Assembly (NCBI RefSeq): GCF_017357225.1 | Contig: NZ_CP071604.1 | Coordinates: 4,390,001 to 4,454,000 of the forward strand | From: Rhizobium binae | GTDB lineage: Bacteria; Pseudomonadota; Alphaproteobacteria; Rhizobiales; Rhizobiaceae | Direction: 5' to 3' | DNA length: 64,000 nt | In this document: positions 56,993 to 64,000 of the stretch, one piece after another | How the letters are laid out: the number at the start of each line of letters is the position of its first letter | Numbering within the stretch: the stretch's first letter is position 1 | Notes under the pieces: model-generated | Seen by the model: only the letters and a program-made list of their open reading frames with translations | Databases searched by the model: none | Told to the model about the DNA's origin: nothing | Made by a program: the position numbers and the translations under genes

Positions 56993-57721
56993 TCACCACC
57001 GGCAAAGCGACCGCGACGTCGGCGTCAGCCGTGCGACATCGATCCGGCGCCAGCACTGGCTGTCCATCCGCGGATAAATCTCGGCTGTCCAAATCGGATT
57101 CTGCCGCAGTCGGCCCTGATAAGCGGCCGCAGCGTCTTGATCCGGATGACATTCGAACCAGACGAACACCGTTTCTCCCTCGCGAACCGGCAGCCGCGGG
57201 AAGCCGTTGCTGCGTCGCTCGGTCATGAACAGCGCGTCGATACGCGCACCGGCGCCCAGCATCGCCGGGAGCGCATTGTCGCGGAAGAACCCGGAGAAAT
57301 CTTCTTCCGAACCGGGCGCCAGCGAACAGATATTCACGACGACCAACCCTTGCGCTCCGGCGCGCTCCGCCTCCTTATCCCTCGGCAGATTGTGCGCAAA
57401 AGGCAGAACACCCGCCACCGGCTTGAGCAGCAGGACATTGTCGGAATTGAGCATCGTCGCGTTCGCCGCGGCCCCGTGTTCTTTCCAGGCCGGGCCGCCA
57501 TAGAAGGATGCAAGCGCCTCCGTCCTGGCGTCCATATCCTCGAATGAACGAACCCACACGAAACAATCGGGATCGTCGAGATCATGGAACTCGCCTGCGA
57601 TGCGCATGCCGAGCGTCTCCTGGGGTTCAATAAATTCGCTGTCAAACAGACGAATCAGCGCCTCGCGGCGCCCGGGAAGAAGGCGATAGCGGCGAAGTTC
57701 GAAGATGGCGTGCGGGTTCAT
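56993..57721 (-). CDS. NIPSNAP-family protein
   Basis: A 242-residue protein with two ferredoxin-like (dimeric alpha/beta barrel) halves, starting F-E-L-R-R-Y-R-L-L-P-G-R and containing W-V-R-S-F near 56. NIPSNAP proteins are of poorly known function; some bind small or reactive molecules. It is divergent from a TetR-family gene, with a duplicated operator in the 94-bp gap, so it is probably induced by a compound that releases that repressor. Confidence 0.87.
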   Translation of the reverse strand: MNPHAIFELRRYRLLPGRREALIRLFDSEFIEPQETLGMRIAGEFHDLDDPDCFVWVRSFEDMDARTEALASFYGGPAWKEHGAAANATMLNSDNVLLLKPVAGVLPFAHNLPRDKEAERAGAQGLVVVNICSLAPGSEEDFSGFFRDNALPAMLGAGARIDALFMTERRSNGFPRLPVREGETVFVWFECHPDQDAAAAYQGRLRQNPIWTAEIYPRMDSQCWRRIDVARLTPTSRSLCRW

Positions 57722-57731
57722 GGTTTTCCTG

Positions 57732-57775
57732 ACAGGTCGATCGTCCTGTTTTTATAACGGGACAATTGACCTGTT
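57732..57775. promoter_or_regulatory. Duplicated TetR-type operator
   Basis: ACAGGTCGATCGTCCTGTT at 57732-57750 and, on the other strand, ACAGGTCAATTGTCCCGTT spanning 57757-57775, share 16 of 19 bases. The first is itself palindromic (ACAGG...CCTGT). Both sit in the 94-bp divergent promoter region. Confidence 0.75.
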
Positions 57776-57815
57776 TTGTCAAGCTGCTATGTTGGGTTGG
57801 TTGATCTGAGATGCC

Positions 57816-58520
57816 ATGAGCGAAAACAAAAGAACCAACGACCCCAAAGGCGTGCGCCGCCGAATCGTCGATGCCGCCTATGACGCCTTTGTCACGCAGG
57901 GTTATCTTGCGACCGGCATGCTGGAACTGCGCGAAAAAGCTTCCGTGTCCGGCGGTGCAATGGCCCATCATTTCCCTGTGAAGCGTGACCTTGGCCTTGC
58001 GGTCATCCGCGATCGCGTCGCCGACGCGGTTCGGCAAACCTGGATTGAACCGTTGCGCGCATATGAGGACACGTGGGCCGCCATCGATCTGATTTTTAAA
58101 GACATCATTGCCGAATTGACGCAAAGGGACCGGGTTTCCGGCTGCCCGCTCAACAACATCGCAATGGAAGTCTCCGCGCATGACGCGGAGATGCGCGAGC
58201 TTGTCAGCGCCGTCTTCGGAGCCTGGCACGAAGCGCTGTCTGCAAGCTTCAAAGCGGATGTGAAGGCGAAGCGCGCCCAAGACCTCGATCCGCAGAAAAC
58301 CGCAACGCTGGTCATTGCCGCCTACTCCGGCGCCATGGCGATGGCCAGGGCGCGCCAGGATGTCGGCCCGCTCAACGACTGCCGCACCGAACTGGCGGCG
58401 CTGCTGGCGGCAAAATACCGCCGCCCCTGCCCGACAATGATTTCGCAGAGACGCAAAAAACCGCATGCCGGTTCCCCTGAAGAATCGGAACCTGTGAGCC
58501 GGCATGAGCAATTTAAATAA
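57816..58520 (+). CDS. TetR-family transcriptional regulator
   Basis: A 234-residue regulator. The N-terminal helix-turn-helix begins R-R-R-I-V-D-A-A-Y-D-A-F near 14, with the recognition part V-S-G-G-A-M-A-H-H-F near 45. The helical ligand domain follows, and C-P-L-N-N-I-A near 110 is typical of the YxaF/LmrA-like TetR subgroup. It probably represses the divergent NIPSNAP gene and itself through the duplicated operator. The C-terminal 25 residues are Lys/Arg/Pro-rich and may be disordered. The gene ends directly before the tRNA-Ser gene. Confidence 0.9.
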   Translation: MSENKRTNDPKGVRRRIVDAAYDAFVTQGYLATGMLELREKASVSGGAMAHHFPVKRDLGLAVIRDRVADAVRQTWIEPLRAYEDTWAAIDLIFKDIIAELTQRDRVSGCPLNNIAMEVSAHDAEMRELVSAVFGAWHEALSASFKADVKAKRAQDLDPQKTATLVIAAYSGAMAMARARQDVGPLNDCRTELAALLAAKYRRPCPTMISQRRKKPHAGSPEESEPVSRHEQFK

Positions 58521-58610
58521 TGGCGGAGAGGGTGGGATTTGAACCCACGATACCCTTGCAGGTATGCCGCATTTCGAGTGCGGTGCATTCGACCACTCTG
58601 CCACCTCTCC
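58521..58610 (-). tRNA. tRNA-Ser(CGA)
   Basis: A 90-base tRNA on the minus strand with encoded CCA. Acceptor stem GGAGAGG/CCTCTCC, a long variable arm as in class II tRNAs, T-loop GTTCAAATC, and anticodon stem CCGCA/TGCGG closing the loop CTCGAAA. The anticodon CGA (58576-58574) reads serine codon UCG. It begins one base after the stop of the TetR gene on the other strand. Confidence 0.96.
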
Positions 58611-58646
58611 GCAGTCTTGGTCGGCGCTTGTTCGGCGCGGGCGTTC

Positions 58647-58675
58647 TCATAACGAGCATATGACAGGTTGGCAAG
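58647..58675 (-). promoter_or_regulatory. Candidate promoter of tRNA-Ser
   Basis: On the minus strand CTTGCC (58675-58670), 17 bases, then TTATGA (58652-58647), 36 bases before the tRNA 5' end. It fits the CTTGAC-N17 alphaproteobacterial sigma-70 pattern. Confidence 0.45.
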
Positions 58676-58706
58676 CCGAAATCTCAAGCTTTTCCATCCT
58701 TTTGCC

Positions 58707-58735
58707 TTGACACCTTTCTGTCACTCGCGTATCCC
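58707..58735 (+). promoter_or_regulatory. Candidate promoter of rplU-rpmA
   Basis: TTGACA (58707-58712), 17 bases, then TATCCC (58730-58735). It lies 180 bp before rplU, leaving a leader of about 170 bases. Confidence 0.55.
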
Positions 58736-58915
58736 GCATCCGCAATAGGAGTGGAGTAATCCGCCCCTTGCCCGCCTCGCGCTCGCGCGGGGTTTCACCG
58801 GCAGACCAGAGTTCCGGGCTAGTCCCCTGAAATCCCTGCTTAACCGAGACTGATAAAAAGACGGCCACCTGCTTCGTTAGCGGGGAGCGCCGGAACGAAC
58901 ATGAAAGGATAAAAA

Positions 58916-59233
58916 ATGTTCGCAGTCATCAAGACCGGCGGTAAACAGTACCGAGTGGCAGCCAATGACGTGCTGACCATCGAGAAGCTCGAAGCTGCCG
59001 CAGGCGACTCCATTGAATTCACCGAAGTGCTCGTGATCGGCGAAGGCGCCGACGCTGCGATCGGTGCGCCCTTCGTCACCGGCGCCTCTGTCAAGGCAGA
59101 AGTCGTCGAACAGAACCGCGGCAAGAAGGTCATCGCCTTCAAGAAGCGCCGCCGTCAGAATTCGAAGCGTTCGCGCGGCCATCGTCAGCATCACACGGTC
59201 GTCCGTATCACGGACATCGTGGCTGCCAAGTAA
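58916..59233 (+). CDS. rplU: 50S ribosomal protein L21
   Basis: A 105-residue L21: [12 protein letters not shown] start, V-L-V-I-G-E-G near 38 and the basic [10 protein letters not shown] segment near 78 that contacts 23S rRNA. GAAAGGAT provides the ribosome site. Standard gene order with rpmA 33 bp downstream and obgE nearby. Confidence 0.97.
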   Translation: MFAVIKTGGKQYRVAANDVLTIEKLEAAAGDSIEFTEVLVIGEGADAAIGAPFVTGASVKAEVVEQNRGKKVIAFKKRRRQNSKRSRGHRQHHTVVRITDIVAAK

Positions 59234-59266
59234 GATCAACGGGACTAGGTTTAAAGGAGAACTCCA

Positions 59267-59536
59267 ATGGCACACAAAAAAGCTGGCGGTTCCTCGCGCA
59301 ACGGTCGCGATTCCGAATCCAAGCGCCTTGGCGTGAAGAAGTTCGGCGGCGAAGCCGTCATCGCAGGCAACATCATCGTGCGTCAGCGCGGTACGCAGTG
59401 GCATCCCGGTTCCAACGTCGGCCTCGGCAAGGATCACACGATCTTTGCACTTACCGCCGGCAATGTGGACTACCGAACGAAGGCCAACGGTCGCGTCTAC
59501 GTGTCTGTCATGCCGAAAGCGGAAGCAGCGGAATAA
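59267..59536 (+). CDS. rpmA: 50S ribosomal protein L27
   Basis: An 89-residue L27: the N-terminal [16 protein letters not shown] that reaches the peptidyl-transferase centre, and the signature I-V-R-Q-R-G-T near 40. No N-terminal cleavage extension of the Firmicutes kind is present. AAAGGAG precedes the ATG. Terminator after the gene. Confidence 0.97.
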   Translation: MAHKKAGGSSRNGRDSESKRLGVKKFGGEAVIAGNIIVRQRGTQWHPGSNVGLGKDHTIFALTAGNVDYRTKANGRVYVSVMPKAEAAE

Positions 59537-59607
59537 GCCGGTAGCGCTCAAAAACAGCCGGCGTCTCATCGACCCGGCTGGCCGTACCAGGTTCAGTCCA
59601 GAAAACA

Positions 59608-59637
59608 GGGGAGATGGGGCGCCATCTCCCCTTTTTC
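59608..59637 (+). terminator. Intrinsic terminator of rplU-rpmA
   Basis: GGGGAGATGG (59608-59617), loop GGCG, CCATCTCCCC (59622-59631), then TTTTTC. Perfect 10-bp stem. Confidence 0.92.
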
Positions 59638-59661
59638 TTTGTCCAAACAGGAGGACTGAAC

Positions 59662-60318
59662 ATGCAAGGCGAATTGTTGAGGGCAGACCAATCACGGTCT
59701 CCCCGGGAAGACCAGCGGTCTCCCATAGAACGGCTGAGGCCGGAGCGGTTAAGGACCGATTGCCCTGTCTTGTTATCGGAAAGGCTCGTCATGCGCGCGC
59801 CCCACGAAGAAGACATCGACGCCCTTGCCCATCTCGCCAACAACGCCAAAGTCGCCACCATGGTATCGCGTATGCCGCACCCCTATACCGCCAATGATGC
59901 CGCCGACTTTGTTTGGCGTACGCGAAATGGCGAGATTGGTAAGTGCGTCTATGCCATCACCAAAGCCGAAAACGGCGCCTTTATCGGCTGCTGCGGCGTG
60001 GAACCGCACACCGACGGCAAGACCGTCGAGATCGGCTACTGGCTGGGCGAGCCCTATTGGAACCAGGGTTATACGACCGAAGCCTGCCATGCCCTGGTCG
60101 ATATGGTGTTCAGGACCCGTCAGGACGTCGACCAGATCGACGCCCGCTGCCGGGTCATGAACGTCGCCTCGCGGCGCGTCATCCAGAAGTGCGGCTTCCA
60201 GTTCCAGGGTTCGGGGCTTGCCGCCTCGCTGGCGCTCGGCAGCAACGTGCCTGTGGAATGGTACAGGCTCGACCGCAAGACCTGGATGTCGCTGAGAAGC
60301 TGGGGGAACATCGCATGA
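59662..60318 (+). CDS. GNAT-family N-acetyltransferase (RimJ/RimL-like)
   Basis: A 218-residue acetyltransferase, GNAT fold from about residue 36 (L-S-E-R-L-V-M-R-A-P start, I-G-Y-W-L-G-E-P-Y-W-N-Q-G-Y-T-T-E-A near 122 forming the acetyl-CoA site, N-V-A-S-R-R-V-I-Q-K-C-G-F near 170). The RimJ/RimL-like pattern suggests a protein N-terminus or similar amine as acceptor; unknown. Ribosome site AGGAGG. The first about 30 residues are Arg/Ser-rich and non-conserved. Confidence 0.88.
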   Translation: MQGELLRADQSRSPREDQRSPIERLRPERLRTDCPVLLSERLVMRAPHEEDIDALAHLANNAKVATMVSRMPHPYTANDAADFVWRTRNGEIGKCVYAITKAENGAFIGCCGVEPHTDGKTVEIGYWLGEPYWNQGYTTEACHALVDMVFRTRQDVDQIDARCRVMNVASRRVIQKCGFQFQGSGLAASLALGSNVPVEWYRLDRKTWMSLRSWGNIA

Positions 60319-60902
60319 GCACGACCGCGCTGCAGAGGCCGGAATTGAAGTCGATGATGCCCGGCCCCGCGCCTGTCATCTCGACATCACGGCTGACGCT
60401 CCGCCCCCACAGGCTGAGCGATGCGCCGGCGATCGCGGAATCGCTTTCCGATTTCGCGGTCACGCGCATGTTGTCCCGCGTTCCCGCGCCCTTCGACCGG
60501 CAGGATGCGCTGGACTGGCTGATCCCGGTCACTTCGGGGACCCTGCCCGACTGGCCCTTGGCGATCACCGGTCAGGATGATGTCCATATCGGCAACGTCT
60601 CGATCGAGCTGCGCCACGGCCGCTGGCACCTCGGCTACTGGCTGAACCGCTACTACTGGCGGCGCGGCTATATGAGCGAGGCGGTGGCGGCGATCATCGA
60701 GCGCTTCTCGCGCCGCATGCCGGAGACGCCGATCCATTCGGGCGTCTTCGCCGACAATCCGGCGTCGCTGCGTCTGCAGGAGAAGCTGGGTTTCCGCATG
60801 ACGGGTTGCGGCGAAATCTATTGTTTCGCCCGCAATACCATGGTGTCGCACATCGAAACCGTACTGCAGCCGGGCATGCTGCCATCGCGGAAGGTGGCCT
60901 GA
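60315..60902 (+). CDS. Second GNAT-family N-acetyltransferase
   Basis: A 195-residue GNAT protein: T-S-R-L-T-L-R-P-H-R-L-S near 23, L-G-Y-W-L-N-R-Y-Y-W-R-R-G-Y-M-S-E-A near 107 and N-P-A-S-L-R-L-Q-E-K-L-G-F near 150. It resembles the previous gene in layout and is joined to it by an ATGA overlap, so the pair probably arose by duplication and is translated together. Acceptor unknown. Confidence 0.88.
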   Translation: MSTTALQRPELKSMMPGPAPVISTSRLTLRPHRLSDAPAIAESLSDFAVTRMLSRVPAPFDRQDALDWLIPVTSGTLPDWPLAITGQDDVHIGNVSIELRHGRWHLGYWLNRYYWRRGYMSEAVAAIIERFSRRMPETPIHSGVFADNPASLRLQEKLGFRMTGCGEIYCFARNTMVSHIETVLQPGMLPSRKVA

Positions 60903-60904
60903 CG

Positions 60905-60952
60905 GAGCATGATGCCGAAAAGTGTGAGCGGCTTTCGGACAACATGATGCTC
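60905..60952. repeat. Rhizobial palindromic intergenic repeat (RIME/ABC-type motif)
   Basis: GAGCATGATG-c-CGAAA at the left pairs with TTTCGG-a-CAA-CATGATGCTC at the right, separated by AGTGTGAGCGG. The sequence matches a dispersed palindrome of Rhizobiaceae recognised from memory. It lies just after the second GNAT gene. Confidence 0.75.
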
Positions 60953-60971
60953 TCATACAAATCGAGAAATG

Positions 60972-60995
60972 GAGACGCCGCCACCGGCGGCGCCT
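60972..60995 (-). terminator. Stem-loop after the EEP-family gene
   Basis: On the minus strand GAG-G-CGCCGCC, loop GGT, GGCGGCG-T-CTC, just beyond the stop at 60998. A weak ATTTC follows and no clean T-run, so function as terminator is only probable. Confidence 0.5.
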
Positions 60996-60997
60996 CG

Positions 60998-61864
60998 TCA
61001 ATCGCCGATCTCGACCCAGAGCGGGAAATGATCGGAGCCGACGGATTGCGTATCGATCCGGGCAGATTTCAACCGGCTCACGAGGCCGCAACTGACGAAG
61101 CAATAATCGAGATGCATGCGTTTGCCGTGGTCCTCTGGATCCATCCAGCTGTAGCTATCGGGGCGGTAGGTTTCGAGCGCCGCAAAGGCGTCCACCGGCG
61201 TGCCGATCCGGGCGACCCGGCCGTAATAACCGCCGGCAGCGCCGGCAAGCGCGCAATATTCCGGCGATTCCGGCTCCATGTTGAAGTCGCCCAGAATGAC
61301 GTAATCCTCCGGCAACGGCGGCTCCGGCAGGTCGAATTCGGCCGCCCCCGTCAGCGACCCGCCCTCCTGGACGAAAGCGTTGATATGCGCGTGCAAAAAT
61401 TGCAGCTGGCGGATGCGTTCGTCGGGAGAGACGTGGTCGAGATGGACGGAGTAGACGCGGAACGCGCCCCCGGGCATTGTGATGACCGCCTCGGTCGCGC
61501 CGCGCTGCGGGTTGATCTTGCTGAGCGTGCGGCTGCGCGGCAGGAGCAGCGTCCGGGTCGAGGCGATCGGCCAGCGCGACAACACCATATTGCCGAACTG
61601 AAAGCGCGTGCCGGGGGCCGGCGCAGGCGTGCCTTGATCAGGCTCGACATGCATGTCACAGGCCGGGCCATAGACCCAGAAATAGTCGGGAAAGAGGGCT
61701 GCAATATCGGCGACCATGTCGGCAAAACCGTTGCGCGAGAAGCCGCGGGTCACCTCCTGCAGCGCGATGACGTCGGCACCTTCGAGGCTCCGGGCAATGC
61801 GCGGGAGATCGTATCTGCCGTCGAGACCGAAGCCGTACTGTATGTTATAGCTCGCAAAATTCAC
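60998..61864 (-). CDS. Endonuclease/exonuclease/phosphatase-family protein
   Basis: A 288-residue EEP-fold hydrolase: S-Y-N-I-Q-Y-G start, I-A-L-Q-E-V near 36 with the metal-binding Glu, S-V-H-L-D-H near 143, L-G-D-F-N-M near 189 and a closing S-D-H-F-P-L near 279. Such enzymes cut phosphodiesters in DNA, RNA, lipids or signalling molecules; the substrate is not evident. The GTG start is the most likely; a GGAGG ribosome site lies 12 bases upstream. It is divergent from obgE. Confidence 0.85.
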   Translation of the reverse strand: MNFASYNIQYGFGLDGRYDLPRIARSLEGADVIALQEVTRGFSRNGFADMVADIAALFPDYFWVYGPACDMHVEPDQGTPAPAPGTRFQFGNMVLSRWPIASTRTLLLPRSRTLSKINPQRGATEAVITMPGGAFRVYSVHLDHVSPDERIRQLQFLHAHINAFVQEGGSLTGAAEFDLPEPPLPEDYVILGDFNMEPESPEYCALAGAAGGYYGRVARIGTPVDAFAALETYRPDSYSWMDPEDHGKRMHLDYCFVSCGLVSRLKSARIDTQSVGSDHFPLWVEIGD

Positions 61865-61876
61865 GATAATCTTTGA

Positions 61877-64000
<2,124 letters not shown>

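Noticed and set aside
58521..58610. tRNA-Ser as an integration site for a genomic island
   Set aside because: No integrase, no repeated tRNA 3' end and housekeeping genes on the near side; nothing indicates an island.

Overview
The window is a high-GC, gene-dense, plasmid-free-looking piece of an alphaproteobacterial chromosome, almost certainly a fast-growing Rhizobium (R. etli / R. leguminosarum type). Grounds: polyhydroxybutyrate genes, a CarD-FdxA-Suv3-type helicase neighbourhood, an RpoH2-type sigma factor, a SAM-II riboswitch before metA, TGA-N9-TCA (RirA-type) iron boxes, a Glycoamylase/GH144-like protein as expected in a beta-1,2-glucan maker, and Rhizobiaceae-style palindromic intergenic repeats. 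No phage, transposase, CRISPR array or rRNA was seen; the only tRNA is a tRNA-Ser(CGA).

Layout. 1-2.1 kb: end of phbA, phbB and small envelope proteins. 2.1-2.9 kb: a non-coding stretch crowded with GANTC sites and a three-copy repeat. 2.9-9.3 kb: Suv3-like helicase, S4-domain protein, ferredoxin FdxA, CarD, RpoH2. 9.3-18 kb: M48 lipoprotein protease, MFS exporter with divergent MarR regulator, thiamine diphosphokinase, ABC-F ATPase, and an SbmA/BacA-type ABC protein whose ATPase motifs are degenerate. 18-20.2 kb: SAM-II riboswitch, terminator, metA, aldose epimerase. 20.3-24 kb: amino-sugar operon (GntR regulator, SIS deaminase, nagA, second SIS protein). 24-28.7 kb: polar amino-acid ABC transporter plus D-amino-acid dehydrogenase, divergent from an FCD-type GntR regulator. 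28.8-31.7 kb: efp and its modification genes epmA and epmB.

31.9-43.6 kb is the most unusual part. A tightly packed operon encodes a stand-alone carrier protein, an acyl-CoA-dehydrogenase-like flavoprotein, an amino acid:[carrier protein] ligase (a SerRS-like enzyme that does not charge tRNA), a DUF1839 protein, a GH2 glycosidase, a glycosyltransferase, and an 1103-residue protein joining a polysaccharide flippase to two alpha/beta-hydrolase modules (the first without a nucleophile, the second with Cys). A further glycosyltransferase converges on it. The gene content suggests that an activated, perhaps oxidised, aminoacyl group is carried to a glycan that is then exported. No such pathway is established, so this is inference.

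43.8-49.5 kb: lysine/2-aminoadipate catabolism (hglS, pipecolate-oxidase-like, aminoadipate-semialdehyde dehydrogenase) with a LysR regulator and overlapping palindromes in the divergent promoter. 49.5-53.5 kb: ferric-iron ABC transporter behind two RirA-type boxes. 53.5-58.5 kb: Glycoamylase-domain protein, M81 peptidase, NIPSNAP protein with divergent TetR regulator and duplicated operator. 58.5-64 kb: tRNA-Ser, rplU-rpmA, two GNAT acetyltransferases, an EEP nuclease/phosphatase, obgE and the start of proB, running off the window.
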